Source of the DNA: Yponomeuta sedellus
Lineage: Eukaryota > Arthropoda > Insecta > Lepidoptera > Yponomeutidae
Assembly: GCA_934045075.1 (NCBI GenBank)
Contig: OW203727.1
Span: 18,784,861 to 18,848,860 of the forward strand
DNA: 64,000 bases
Direction: 5' to 3'
In this document: positions 10,146-22,713 of the stretch, one piece after another
How positions within the stretch are numbered: the first letter of the stretch is position 1
Layout: each line of letters opens with the position of its first letter
Program-made: the position numbers and the translations under genes
Notes under the pieces: model-generated
Told to the model about the DNA's origin: nothing
The model's database searches: none
The model's input: only the letters and a program-made list of their open reading frames with translations

Positions 10146-10487
10146 TTATCATCATCAACCCTTTTTATCCCCACCGATGCGCACGAGTCTCTTCCCTGAG
10201 GAAGGTATAGGCCATACTTTACCACGGGGACCAAGTCCGAATTGGTAAAGGCTTGCAAGACTAGTGCCTGGTCTTACTGTCAGAAGTTTCCAAGCCGCCT
10301 TAAGGCCTCTGACTTGGCTTAACGACTGCCAACTGCTAAACGGGCCTTGCGAAGTACGCGACCGCTCAAAAAATTCCACTAGCGTTAGTCGTAGAAGGTC
10401 ACCCATCCATGCACTGAACGTGCCCTCTGTTCTCAACCTTCGTTATCGTTTAAGATCACTCAGGCAGACGGGGCTACGAGCGATTCC
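10146..10487 (-). mobile_element. family B SINE, near full length (GATCAC subfamily)
   Basis: Antisense with (ATC)n tail at left; the head at right reads, in sense, GGCTGCCTGAGTGATCTTAA-like sequence ending in CGATTCC. Belongs to the subfamily whose head is closest to 5S rRNA. Confidence 0.8.
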
Positions 10488-10966
10488 GTTTTTAGTTTAT
10501 GGTGATACTTTTTATGATAATTATGGAAGTATCACAGAGCAATAATAAAATTAAATGTATGAATCACGAAATTTAGTTAATATAATCTATGACTATAATA
10601 AAATCAGTGCTTATAGGTAACACCTTAAACTATTTCAATTTAGGCCTTAAGGAGTTTGACTTTTATTTACAAGATAGAGCCCTTTTTATGTCACAGAGAC
10701 AGGCGGACAGACAGACTGCGTAGGATTAGTGAAAGAGACCACTCGGCACCCTTTGCCTACGGAATCCAAAAACGGATTCGCGAAGTAAAACAAAATCCCT
10801 GCAAGTTAAAACTAGAAGTTAAGGTTGGCACAGTATTGGTTCCAACGTCTTGGACACTGCTTGGGTATGAATCCATTGAATTTTTACTTGAAATACGACC
10901 CAACTTGAGCTTTGAATTCCGTCCAAAAAGTAAAACTTAATAGGCGTGAGTACAGTTGGTCGTTAG
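10488..10966. other. unassigned
   Basis: Includes a CAGACAGACGG-type tract at 10693-10715 common in dispersed insect repeats; otherwise nothing recognised. Confidence 0.35.
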
Positions 10967-11310
10967 GGAATCGCTCGTAGCCTCGGCTGCCTGAGTGATC
11001 TTAAACGATCACGAAGGTTAAGCACCACAGGGCGCGTTCAGTGCATGGATGGGTAAACCGTGTATGAGTAACGCTAGTGACATTTTCCCGAGCGGTTCCA
11101 TGCTTTGCAAGGCACGTTAAGCAGTTGGTGTCGGCTGCCGTCGATAGATGGCACTCGTTAAGCCAAGTCAGGACGGCCTTATGGCGGCTTACAAACTTTT
11201 GACAGTAGGACCAATCCACCAATCCGGACTTGGCCCCCGTGGTGGAGTATGGCCTATACCTTCCTCAGGGAAGAGACCCGTGCCCCTCGGTGGGGACGTA
11301 ATGGGATGAC
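10967..11310 (+). mobile_element. family B 5S-rRNA-derived SINE, best 5S match
   Basis: The head contains GATCACGAAGGTTAAGCA then GGGCGCGTTCAGTGCATGGA and TGGGT, which follow 5S rRNA (GATCACCGAAGTTAAGCA, GGGCGCGGTCAGTACTTGGA, TGGGTGACCG) through the pol III A-box and C-box region. The body and tail are the family B type, ending CGGTGGGGACGTAATGGG. Directly abuts a family C fragment. Confidence 0.85.
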
Positions 11311-11313
11311 CAT

Positions 11314-11492
11314 TGGCCTTTGCATGTACTTAATGAGATATACAACGTCCAGTGGCATCTTCACTCACACTACATGGGTGAAGGCCCTACTCTGACGCTG
11401 GAGTGCCTGGAACATTGTTTTTTAGATGGTGTAGGCTCAGCACCTGTACCACCTTAGCCGCTTAGTCGGCCTTGCCTACAGGAAAGTCTTAA
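11314..11492 (-). mobile_element. family C SINE fragment
   Basis: Antisense 3' half, TTGGCCTTTGCATGTACTTA through CTTGCCTACAGGAAAG. Confidence 0.7.
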
Positions 11493-11558
11493 AGACTAGG
11501 CGTGAGTATTTAAATAATAATAAATAAATAAATAACATTTACATGCAGGCATATTGCT

Positions 11559-11985
11559 ATTGGCCCCACACTAGGATACCCTGTGTCGTGGGAACCAGGA
11601 ACAGCAACATCACAATTATATTATGTTAACACCCAAGACCTGGGAGCCAATTCTCACTCCATTAGCAAATAAGTCGTATACGACTCTAAGGCTTACGACT
11701 TGGAATTCTACGTGAAAAGTCGAGCGACAGCCAAAATCTGTATTCTGAACCCCATGCTAGATTGAATTCGAATGAGAAAATAATTGTCTAATGAGTCTAT
11801 CGTGTTATATTATCTTATTTTTATGCGACAAATGTCTAAGCCTTCGAATATTTTGCGTCTACGCTTTCAATTCGCATGGGTGAGAATCGGCCCCCTGGGG
11901 TTCTTTTAGTCCCCAGCCGAGGTTCGAACCCGGGATATCTTGCATACGTAGGCGATTGCGCTACCGCTGCGCCACAGAGGTCGTT
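11559..11985 (-). mobile_element. family G SINE split by a MITE
   Basis: Body at 11559-11644 (ACACTAGGATACCCTG ... CAAGACCTGGG) and tRNA-like head at 11894-11985 (GGTTCGAACCCGGGAT, GCGCTACCGCTGCGCCAC). The two parts are continuous in the 3229 and 15372 copies; the element at 11645-11893 separates them. Confidence 0.75.
11645..11893. mobile_element. MITE with AGCCAATTCTCAC termini
   Basis: 249 bp inside a family G SINE. Ends AGCCAATTCTCACTCC and, at right, GGGTGAGAATCGGCC form terminal inverted repeats; the host CCTGGG is duplicated (11639-11644, 11894-11899). An internal AAGTCGTATACGACT palindrome is present. Superfamily unresolved. Confidence 0.65.
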
Positions 11986-12429
11986 AGTATGACCGCAATA
12001 AAGTTCAAATTCGGCAGGAATTTTTAAATAAAACATAATGGTCCCAAATTAATTAATCTAAGCTTCCCGCTTCGTCCCTGTTATTTTCTAAAGCAAATAT
12101 GGCAACAGATTGGCCATTATAAAGCTTCGGAGCGCTAAAAAAAGCCGCGTTTTCCAATAAATCAATCAGCTTCGAAAATTTTATTATTCAACGCGGGAAT
12201 AAAATATGGATGAAACGCTGCCGGTATGTATTAGAAAATGCGTTTTTAAAATTTTCAGCCGACCAGTGAAATAAATTTATTTTGTGTGTCGATTTTCGTG
12301 CTTTAATTGATTTTACGTAGCCTCGTGTATGTGTCACCACTGCGCAAAGCCCTCCCTTAGTCTAGTCTAGCACCTTTAAGTTTGTTGGACGTTGTAAATA
12401 GGTCAATTCAAGACAAAGGTACTTTGTTT
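11986..12429. other. unassigned
   Basis: Mixed composition, with an isolated AGCTTCGGAGCGCT-like patch; no gene recognised. Confidence 0.35.
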
Positions 12430-12850
12430 TAAAAAACCTATTTAGAGGCTAAAAATTCCACCCTTGCCGGGACTTGAAACTGTGACCTTTGGCCAAACGT
12501 GCCAGCGCTCTTCCAACTGAGCTAATAAATGAGCGACTCACCGGCATCTATGAAATTTCGAACCTCTTTTCAATACTCTCTGTATTACGTACAGGCAGCA
12601 ACATCTGGCTGAAGTAATTTGCATCACTTGCAGCCCCGACTATTTACCTACTTTGCAGTTAGCTTTTTACATCGGAATGATGTCGCTGTACTCACATGAT
12701 TATATAATTTTTCATGCACTAACCCGTTTAAAAAACCTATTTAGAGGCAAAAATTCCACCCTTGCCGGGACTCGAATCCGCGGCCTCTGACTAACCGAGC
12801 CAGCGCTCTTCCAACTGCGCTAATGGGCGACTCACCGTACTATTTTGTTC
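12430..12850 (-). mobile_element. family D SINE, tandem dimer
   Basis: Two antisense family D tRNA segments (GCCGGGACTTGAAACTGTGA and GCCGGGACTCGAATCCGCGG) 299 bp apart, both starting AAAAAACCTATTTAGAGG. Between them lie the family 5' extension (ending CTTGCAGCCCCGA) and a 72-bp linker (CATCGGAATGATGTCGC). The same linker joins family D pieces at 23990-24060, so the dimer may itself be mobile. Confidence 0.7.
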
Positions 12851-13014
12851 CTCTTAGATTTTTCTAACGCATTCGATTGCATTAGCACTTTATCGAAGCT
12901 TTAAAAATGGCAAATTATATAGATACCAGAGTTTCCTCAGAGCGTTTTCCTTCTCCGTTAATATTTTACGTAATTGCCCAACTATAACGCTAAAGCTCTA
13001 GTTTTTTTCCAATG

Positions 13015-13143
13015 TATAAATCCAGTCCATCCAAAGATTGTCTGGAAGACATATTTTTTGTGATACAGCCGTCATCTGTACTCTTTTGTTAATAAATGTC
13101 TGTGTAATTTCATTTATTTCGTCCAATAAAGTGTTCTGTAAGA
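13015..13143 (+). mobile_element. family I LINE 3' end
   Basis: CAGTCCATCCAAAGATTGTC ... CCAATAAAGTGTTCT; 5' truncated. Confidence 0.55.
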
Positions 13144-13156
13144 AAGTCTACACTAC

Positions 13157-13245
13157 AGCGTCGGAGTGGTCCCGTCACCAATTTAGTGTGAGTGAAGATA
13201 CCACTGGATGCTGTATAAATCATCTCATTAAGTAGATGCAAAAAG
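13157..13245 (+). mobile_element. family C SINE 3' fragment
   Basis: ACAGCGTCGGAGTGGTCCCG to AGATGCAAAAAGGC; sits directly behind the LINE end. Confidence 0.7.
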
Positions 13246-13360
13246 GCTAAAAAAGAGAGTATGTATTTCTAAGTGCGGAAATGTTAGGTCTAACTAACTA
13301 ACGGCAGCTTTAAAGCGAGTTTACAAATAGTACAGTAGATAAAGTCCAAATTTTTTTCTA

Positions 13361-13565
13361 CAGTGCGTTCACATTAACTTGACGAATTGGTAGCACTGAG
13401 ATGTTTACTGTTACCATGTTTAATAAGAAATCATTCCCATTACTTGGGGAAAATAAAAGGATTGAGGGCTTGTTTTACCATCTTCCGATTAGGTCTAAAA
13501 GCTAATTCACATGTTATGTCCTTGTTACCAATTCTCTCACGCGTCAAGTTAACGTGAACGCACTG
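13361..13565. mobile_element. Tc1/mariner-type MITE, TA target
   Basis: 205 bp flanked by TA (13359-13360, 13566-13567). Terminal inverted repeats CAGTGCGTTCACATTAACTT at left and its near-complement (AAGTTAACGTGAACGCACTG) at right, then a second matched block AATTGGTA. No ORF. Confidence 0.85.
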
Positions 13566-14096
13566 TACACAGACCTGCAAAACTAAGTGCTGCACTTTTA
13601 AAAATGTCTTTTATTCTAAACTACCCAAGAAAGTTCTTTTCAGCCATGTCTTAAAATAAGGTTACCACCGACTAAGAAGTTAATATACTCATAAACTTTA
13701 TTCGAGTCTTTTTTATATATTGTACACTTAAAAAGTTACTTCAATCTTAAAAGTGTGATAGTACTTAGTTTTCCAGGCCAGTGTGATTACAAACAGGGAT
13801 ATCCTGTTACAAATATGGCAGCCAGATACGGACATTGCAAACATCGAAAAAAACATAGCCAGATGCTATTTGTAAAAATGAAGGTACGGCAACTCCCAAT
13901 GGTAACAAACACAGGAATACTGGCGTTATAATCAAACGTACTACTCTAGACCATTAAGGAACTCAATAACAAATACAGGACAATAACAAAAACAGGAAGA
14001 CTTTTTTCGGGGATGGCGCACCCGATATAGGTACTTAGTGTTATTTATTAAGATATTTGGTACCAATTTATTTTATTTACATAAATATAGAGTCGC
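13566..14096. other. unassigned
   Basis: Nothing recognised apart from CA-rich stretches (AACAAATACAGGACAATAAC) near 13970. Confidence 0.35.
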
Positions 14097-14174
14097 TGGA
14101 TGCGGACGGCTCAAGCCCGTGAAGCTTGGAAAACGAGAGAGGCCTATGTCCTACAGTGGGTGTCAAATGGCTGA
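14097..14174 (+). mobile_element. LINE ORF2 C-terminus (AYVLQWVSNG type)
   Basis: 25 open codons, WMRTAQAREAWK then TREAYVLQWVSNG, and TGA, followed by (GAT)n at 14175-14195. This is the characteristic end of RTE-like insect LINEs, whose 3' ends carry short tandem tails instead of poly(A). Confidence 0.75.
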
Positions 14175-14579
14175 TGATGATGATGATGATGATGAATATT
14201 GCATAAACATAACCGTTGAACAGTTGTTATGTCCAGTTCGACGACCGTTTGTCGTTATCGTTAAGGGGTGCGCCAAAGATGACTGAAGATTCCTACCTCG
14301 ATTATTGTAACTCCGAAAATTTTATTACTACAATTTTTCATCCTAACAATCACTATTAATAACTATTCTGTTCCGAATGTTATTAATTCCGAATCATCCA
14401 ACTTCATAATGTCGGTAACAATAAACATCTATTGTACTACTATTTGTTTTCCGATATTTTCTCAAAATAACTGTTTTTTACACTATTATTCAAAATCATA
14501 TATTTGTTAGTAGAATTGTTTTTATTCTAAAGTTTTACATTATATAGGTACCTACATTCATTTTGTGAACTTATTAATT

Positions 14580-15010
14580 AGGTCAATGCCGCCACCGAGA
14601 TCGACATCAGGGCAGAAGGTAGGTTAGGTTAGGTTAGAACATGTAAAAACAACAAAAACATACTATTTTCAGAACGAAATCTTCCTACCTATAAGTCAGA
14701 ATAGGATACTATTAGGTCAATGACGCTACGGAAATTAACATCTGGGCAGCAGATAGGTCGGGTTAGGTTAGAACATGTAAAACAACAAAAAACACTATTT
14801 TGGAATTAAATGTACCAACCAAAAGTCAAATTATGGTACTGTTAGGTCAGTGTTCCTACCGAAATCAACATCTGGGCAGTAGGTAGGTTAGGTTAGGTTA
14901 GAACATGTAAAAACTACAAAAAAACACTACTTTGGAACTAAACATACCAACCAAAAGTCAAATTATGGTACTTTTTGGTCAGTGTTGCTACCGAAATAGA
15001 CATCTGGGCA
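14580..15010. repeat. tandem array of ~131-bp units with embedded TTAGG tracts
   Basis: Units begin near 14580, 14714, 14844 and 14976 (lengths 134, 130, 132, then a partial). Each full unit has AGGTCAATG/AGGTCAGTG, CATCTGGGCAG, a short telomere-like GGTTAGGTTAGGTTAG tract, GAACATGTAAAA and AAAAGTCAAATTATGGTAC. The TTAGG stretch has about three units in units 1 and 3 and is degraded in unit 2. Confidence 0.88.
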
Positions 15011-15371
15011 AATCAACTGAACAAAGATATCAAAGTCTGTAAATACATACCATACATACAAATAAGAATTATAACTTATCGATAATATGAGTAACAATAT
15101 TATGAAAAACATGTTTATGAATGACAACATTATGGTAAAAAACACTTAGGAGTTTAGATTAGTTTAGTAGTAATATTAGTAATAAAAAAAATCGGAAACC
15201 AGAGTGTTATGATCTTCGTCGGTAGTACTAGAAATTGTATGAACAAAAAAATTAGGAACCAAAATTTTCGGAAGAGTGATCATTTGGAGTACAAATCGTT
15301 AGTAAGACCATTTTCGTAAGTTAGACTTTAGTTGAGCCAATATGGACCCATCGTTAAGACGATGACGACGA
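15011..15371. other. unassigned
   Basis: AT-rich; phrases such as ATCGGAAACCAG and TTTTCGGAAGAG echo, in reverse, sequence at 14300-14400, so a larger decayed element around the tandem array is possible. Confidence 0.35.
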
Positions 15372-15580
15372 CGAAGACGTAGCGGTAGCGCGTCTGCCTA
15401 CCATGCAAGAGGTCCCGGGTTCGAATCCCGGCTGGAAACAAAACTAAAACCCCAAGTCTTGTATGTTTACATGTTTGTGATGTCATTGTTCCTGGTTCCC
15501 ATGACACAGGGTATCCTAGTGTGAGGCCAGAAGCAATGTATGTGCCAGTATGTAAATGTAATGTTAGTTATAAGCAGTAA
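15372..15580 (+). mobile_element. family G SINE
   Basis: GACGTAGCGGTAGCGCGTCT, CCTACCATGCAAGAGGTCCC, B box GGTTCGAATCCC; body to GTATGTAAATGTAATG. Preceded by (GAC)n. Confidence 0.78.
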
Positions 15581-15589
15581 CTTTAGTCC

Positions 15590-16150
15590 CATTCATCTAC
15601 GTAATGAGATGATTTATACTAATGCTAGATGAGCGGTAGTAGCTCAGTGGGTAGAACCATAGACTGGCAAGCGAGAGCCCAGGTTCGATCCCGAGTGCGG
15701 GCATGTACCAATGACTTTGTTTAATTTCAAAGTTACGTACATTTGCGAATTTTTAGTCGCAATACCACACGCTAACGGTGAAGGAAAACATCGTGAGGAA
15801 ACCCGCGGCTTGGTTGGCTCCGCACGTATTGACTAGTCTTTCCTGTGGGCTAGGCCGACTAAGCTGTCAGGGTGGTATAGGTGCTGGGCAAGCCTACACC
15901 ATCTATAAAACCATGTCCCAGGCACTACAGCATCGGAGTGGTTCCTTCGCCCATCTGGTGTGGGTGGGGATGCCACTGGACGCTGTATAAATCATCTCAT
16001 TAAGTAGATGCAAAAAAGGCCAATATTATTAGATGAGTGAAGGGACCACTAGTAGGCTGCATTGCCTGGGACATTGTTATTTAAATGGCATACCCAGCCT
16101 ACTCCATTTAAATAACGAACGCCATCCTGACAGCTCAGTCAGTTTAGCCC
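15590..16150 (-). mobile_element. old family C SINE, split by a younger copy
   Basis: Left piece to 15633 (GTAATGAGATGATTTATAC) and right piece from 16030 (GAGTGAAGGGACCAC ... TCCTGACAGCTCAG) are contiguous in family C antisense sequence; the element at 15634-16029 lies between them. Confidence 0.75.
15634..16029 (+). mobile_element. family C tRNA-derived SINE, full length, 8-bp TSD
   Basis: Flanked by TAGATGAG at 15626-15633 and 16030-16037. The tRNA-like head has A box TAGCTCAGTGGGTAGAA and B box GGTTCGATCCC; the body includes GAAAACATCGTGAGGAAACC and the tail AAGGCCAATATTATT. Confidence 0.88.
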
Positions 16151-16250
16151 TGTACCTCCAGCCTAAGTCCTCCTTTTGGTCATTATCACCATTTGCAATA
16201 AAGAATTAATAATAATATTAATAAAGATAGATAGATGGATGGATAGATAG

Positions 16251-16493
16251 ACGGCCTCGGTGGCGCAGCGGTGTGGCACGCTGACTGTAAAACCGAAGGT
16301 CTCGGGTTCGATCCCCGGCCGGGTCAACTGGGAAACGAACTTTTCTAGTTTGTCTTGGGTATTGGATGTTATCTGTACATAATTTATGGTATGCAATCTA
16401 TCGTCAAGTTAGCACCTGTATGACAAGTCATTTAGTTGTACTCTAACGAGATCTGTGTAATATGTACATGAATATTTATTTATTATTTATTTA
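16251..16493 (+). mobile_element. family E tRNA-derived SINE inside GATA repeat
   Basis: Starts ACGGCCTCGGTGGCGCAGCG with B box GGTTCGATCCCC; ends GAATATTTATTTATT. Short GATA/GGAT units lie at 16224-16250 and the long array begins at once after its tail, so the insertion probably landed in a pre-existing (GATA)n tract. Confidence 0.85.
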
Positions 16494-18386
<1,893 letters not shown>

Positions 18387-18911
18387 ATGTTTATTTGGTA
18401 CCGATCGCATTGTTTTCAAATCGCTCGCAAATTGCTTGTGTGATAGGGCTCTAAGCCATCTCTCAATTTCTTGAAGAGGTTGATGTCCCTGTACATTTAA
18501 GTGCCGAAATTTTACCGAAATGCGAGTATACCTAAAACTGAATAGACTGTAAGTCAAACTAATTAAAATGAACCACCGCATTTCAAAACTTTAATAACAG
18601 CAGAAGGGAAAATGGAGAGAAATCAAAAACGACGCCAACTAGTGAATGCCGGTGAGACTGCAACTTAAATTAATCCAGTCTTTACTTTATCGTGCCTGAC
18701 CCATTCAGATGGCACTAGGAATCGGGAATCGGAGAAGATGTTGTAAAAAGAAACCCACTTTTACATGCACTGTAAATGGTAATTTGGTATCTTATATTGA
18801 TTCACTGATATGATTATCCATATTTGACATGTTTCATTCTTCGTATTACTATGCAAAAAATCAGAAATAAAACTGTAAACTAAACGGCGCTATCAGTGTG
18901 TATATTTCGTT
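18387..18911. other. unassigned
   Basis: No motif recognised. Confidence 0.35.
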
Positions 18912-19275
18912 TCGGAAGCGCTCGTGGCCTAGGCAAACCGAGTGATTGGAATCAATCACTTGAGTTAAGGAACAACAGGCACGGTCAGGTACAGGATGGG
19001 TGACCGTCTCTTGACTACAGCTAGTGGCATTTTTCCGAGCGCTTCCGTGCTTTGCAAGGCACGCTAAGCCGTTGGTGCCGACTGTCATGTAATGGCAGTT
19101 TTTAGGCCATGTCAGACGCCTTATGGGCGGCTTGATAACTTCTGACAGTAAGGCCCGCCACTGTCTTACAATCCACCACCAACCCGGACTTGGCCCCCGT
19201 GGTGGAGTATTTTCTAACCTTCCTGCGAAGCAGGAAGAGACCCGTGCCCTAGCAGTGGGGACATACAAGGGTTAT
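18912..19275 (+). mobile_element. family B SINE, full length
   Basis: Head GAAGCGCTCGTGGCCTAGGC, 5S-like GGTCAGGTACAGGATGGGTG, complete body, tail CAGTGGGGACATACAAGGGT. Confidence 0.87.
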
Positions 19276-19604
19276 AACAAACGATAACGATATTTCGTTT
19301 CATGCGGCTTTGGTCTAGGTACGTGTTAATAAACGATAGAAATTATCGAATAAAATACGGGAAGCAATGGTGCCTATAAAAGTTTTTGCTGGTCCTATTT
19401 ATTTCATTCAAGATGTGAACCTCGACTGTCAATTGACTTTGATGTTATTTAACAAAATATTTTGTTTCTACCCAGACTAAAGCCGAATGAATACAGGCTT
19501 ACAAATACAGGCTTTTTAAATATTTCAAATGCCTCTTTGGGTCCACGTCTTTACTTGTGTTTATAAAGAATGCTGAGCTAAAAGTTTTGTCACCATATTA
19601 ATAT
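19276..19604. other. unassigned
   Basis: Nothing recognised. Confidence 0.35.
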
Positions 19605-19765
19605 TTTACCATAAAACACTTTAACTCGGAGTTTTTTGTATATTTTTCTCCAAAATTGTCTAGATTGTGAAATCGACACCAAGTTGGAATTGTAACATTC
19701 ATTAAGCCGCAGTTTCTGCGCTACTTTGAATAAAACCTTTTCAGTTAATTTCATTTCGTTGGTAA
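19605..19765. repeat. dispersed repeat shared with 39470-39600
   Basis: GTGAAATCGACACCAAGTTG ... TAACATTCATTAAGCCGCAG, TTTCTGCGCTA and a TCAGTTAATTTCATTTC end, matched at 39480-39590 with modest divergence. The family is unclassified. Confidence 0.6.
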
Positions 19766-20379
19766 AAAACTTGTCCCTTAAATGCAATTAACAAAATCGT
19801 CTGCGAAAGCAAAGAATTCTAAAATACTTAAGCCTTAAACAAGACCTAGACTCAAACAAGTCTAGACTCACCCGCCAGTCATATTAGTTGACTCCACTTA
19901 GACTAGGAGTTGCGACACGACTGCTCCGGGACATGACTACTATGTTTGTGTCTCTATGGTTTTTTTTCTCGTAACGTCTCTTCTCATCGCAATAAACAAA
20001 AATTCCAAAGGCGGATATTTAAAAAAATAAATGTAAGCAAGAAAAGAAAAATTGTTATTTATTGCCAACTCCTTGACTTCCCAGTGCCAGTAGAGAAGGC
20101 TCTGCAGAGAGAGCCTTCGGGAATCAGCGGCTTAAACTTTAATTAAAGATGCGCCGACAAAACGAACGGCCAGTCGCTAACTGAAACAGTATTAAGAGAG
20201 GCTTTCTAAGTTGTTTGTTGGCTCTCGCTAATTATTTTGTTCATGAATTAAAAAGGATTAATTCTATGAGAAGAGTTTTATTGCTCTTGGACAGCATGCT
20301 GGTCAGTCCCAAAAACACAGCTAGATACGAGTCAAAATTAAATTTAAATTAAAGGAAACCATTCACGCTTCATACTAAG
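19766..20379. other. unassigned
   Basis: Includes a small inverted repeat AAGGCTCTGC/GAGAGCCTT near 20098-20117. No gene recognised. Confidence 0.35.
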
Positions 20380-20750
20380 TTGGGCCCAAACATGAAAGTG
20401 CCGCCCAGCGAAAAAAAAAACTATTCTAAACGATGGGTAATATTGATTTGTTGATTTCATACTAAGAAACCTATATCCTAAAATGAATACCTTAAGTACT
20501 AGTAGACGTTAAAGGTCAGATTTTTCTATACATTTTTAATAACGTAGAACAGACGTTAAAAGCAATACATACCTTATACATTTATGTTAGATGATTCACA
20601 CTCCGTCTAGTAGCAACTCCCACCTACACTACAGATAGGTGAAGTGACCACCTATAACAGTTTATGTAACATGTAACAGTACATACAGTACATGTAACAG
20701 TTTAAAAATGTTTTTTTTTCGTTGGCCGGCACTTTGAGTTTTGGGCCCAA
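20380..20750. mobile_element. MITE with GGGCCC termini
   Basis: 371 bp. Left end TTGGGCCCAAACATGAAAGT-GCCG and right end (CGGCACTTTGAGTTTTGGGC-CCAA) are inverted repeats of about 40 bp including matched A8-10/T9 blocks. No clear target duplication; no ORF. Confidence 0.75.
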
Positions 20751-21082
20751 TTTGAATGGTCTCCTTTACTTTATTTCATAAAAAGAATCCACAAAATATT
20801 CTAGCTCTGGAAGCTAAGAATCTTCTACATAAGATTAGAGTGCTTCTAGAGGTCGGTCTCGCGCAACCTAATCATATAATTTCAACTGTATATTATTTAA
20901 ATTTTTCATTCCGTCTGCAACTTATACATCAGCGAATCAGGTGGAGCTGAAAACCAGCGCTGGTCACTTGTGCGTAGCGTTTCGCTGAGCTGCAGTCTTT
21001 TTCTTTTGTTGCACTTGAGTTCGCACTATTGTATTTCCAACATATTTATGTGTTTATTTTTGTTCTTCATCATCTTGTTTTA
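20751..21082. other. unassigned, possible LINE 3' debris
   Basis: GGAGCTGAAAACCAGCGCTG and TTCGCTGAGCTGCAGTCTTT resemble a LINE 3' UTR, by recollection only. Confidence 0.35.
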
Positions 21083-21313
21083 TTTTGATGATATTGTACA
21101 TATTTTCACGGCTGGTAAGGGACGTCCCAGGTGAAGATTAGATACGTCGACCAAATGGGGGATACATTAGCAAAGGGGAAGATAAAAAGTACCCGGAACC
21201 GGCGTGCGTGCATGCAACGACTTATGAACGTTGATAAACCGAAGGTGATCTGTCAGGATAGTGGCAAGTGGCAGTCCCTGGTCTATGCCTACACCTCTGG
21301 GACACAGGCGTGA
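21083..21313 (+). mobile_element. family J LINE C-terminal fragment
   Basis: Encodes MGDTLAKGKIKSTRNRRACM and, further on, DSGKWQSLVYAYTSGTQA then TGA; GTATGTATG follows. Parallel copies at 26096-26305, 31240-31412 and decayed ones at 46600 and 53745. Confidence 0.65.
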
Positions 21314-21419
21314 GGTTATGTATGTATGTTTATTTATGTTACAAAAGAGATAAATGTTTTTCAATTTTACAACATTTTCATAAATGTACATAATTTAGAA
21401 AACAAAGTAATTGGTATGA

Positions 21420-21585
21420 GCCGGGATTCGAACCCAGGATCTTCCGATTGAAAAGCCGACGTTCTACCGCTCCACTATCACCGCTACAAACCTTGAGGTC
21501 ATGATGATGATGATATTGATGGTTTATACCGGGATTTGAACACACGACTCCCCGATTTAGAAGCCGGCGCTCTACCGCTCAAAAA
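21420..21585 (-). mobile_element. two family F tRNA-like heads in tandem
   Basis: GCCGGGATTCGAACCCAGGA-type B-box blocks at 21420-21490 and 21527-21580, each followed by GCCG-x-CG-x-TCTACCGCTC, with a (GAT)n tract between. Confidence 0.6.
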
Positions 21586-21764
21586 CTTACACAAGCTTTA
21601 TTCACAAAAAGCCAGAGTTAAAGAAAAAAAACCGATCTAGTAACGTCCGGGGTCCGGGTCCATAGAGAGAGCGATTTTAAGTAAAGTTATTTTCAATGAA
21701 ATTTGTGCAAAGTTTTCCTTTTATAATTTGGTCGCCTCAATATTAACTCTTGTATATCCCTACT

Positions 21765-22134
21765 ACTTAACTGGGGCACGGGTCTCTTCCTCCATTGCAG
21801 GAAGGTTAGGCCATACTCCAGCACGGGGACCATGTCCGGCTTGGTGGAGGATTGTAACTTCTGACAGTAAGTGGCGGGCCTTACTGTCAGAAGTTATCAA
21901 GCCGCCCATAAGGCCTTTGACATGTCTTAACGACTGTCATCACATGGCAGCCGGCACCAACAGCTTAACGTGCCTTGCAAAGCACGGGAGCGTTTGGAAA
22001 AATGCCACTAGTGGTAGTCACGGGCCGGTCACCCATCCTGCACCTGACCACGCCTGTTGTTGCTTAACTGATCACTAAAGGTGATCGATTTGGAATCGAA
22101 TCACTAGGTGCGACTGGGCCAAGAGCGCTTCACG
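21765..22134 (-). mobile_element. family B SINE, full length
   Basis: Antisense, tail at left, head GAGCGCTTC at right. Contains an extra inverted duplication ACTTCTGACAGTAAG/CTTACTGTCAGAAGT at 21859-21897. Confidence 0.82.
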
Positions 22135-22242
22135 ACCTTTTATATTATAAGACCTGACATTTGTATTTATATACGAGTAGGTACCTCTGAAATTATCATT
22201 TTCTATGATTTTTTGTACATCTAATTACTTCCCTAATGTATT

Positions 22243-22372
22243 TGTCCAGTTCATCCAAAGGTTGTCTGGAAGAGATCACTTTTAGTGATAAGGCCGCCGA
22301 CTGTACTCTTAGGTTAAGAAACATCTGTGTAATTTCCATTTTTATGTACAATAAAGTGTTTTCTATCTATTT
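22243..22372 (+). mobile_element. family I LINE 3' end
   Basis: CAGTTCATCCAAAGGTTGTC, TAGTGATAAGGCCGCCGACT, end ACAATAAAGTGTTTTC(TATC)n. Confidence 0.6.
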
Positions 22373-22713
22373 ATTTGTGTCTGTCAGGATTTCGATATTG
22401 TAAACGTAGACTCACAATATTTTTAAACGACCAATCTAATGATACCCCATCCTATAATGTACATGAGATAAAAAAAATGTATCGCTAATTTAAGTGTCGA
22501 AGAGATACGTATTTTTCATGTAGTCTATAAACATCCTATTGCAGGACACATTCCTTCTCTCAGAGAGAGAGAGAGAGAGAGAAAGAAAGAGTATAGGCTT
22601 AATTACCACGGGTGCCCACCGCGGATTGGCAATTTCGAGTGGTGAGGTATTTGAACATCTCAGAATGATTATATTCTTTTTAATGCACTAACCCGTGCTA
22701 AGGACATTTTTAA

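Noticed and set aside
14580..15010. A true telomere or chromosome end
   Set aside because: TTAGG runs are only about three units long and lie inside a longer tandem unit flanked by ordinary sequence.
14580..15010. CRISPR-like direct repeats
   Set aside because: Units are head-to-tail ~131-bp satellites without spacers, in a eukaryotic genome.
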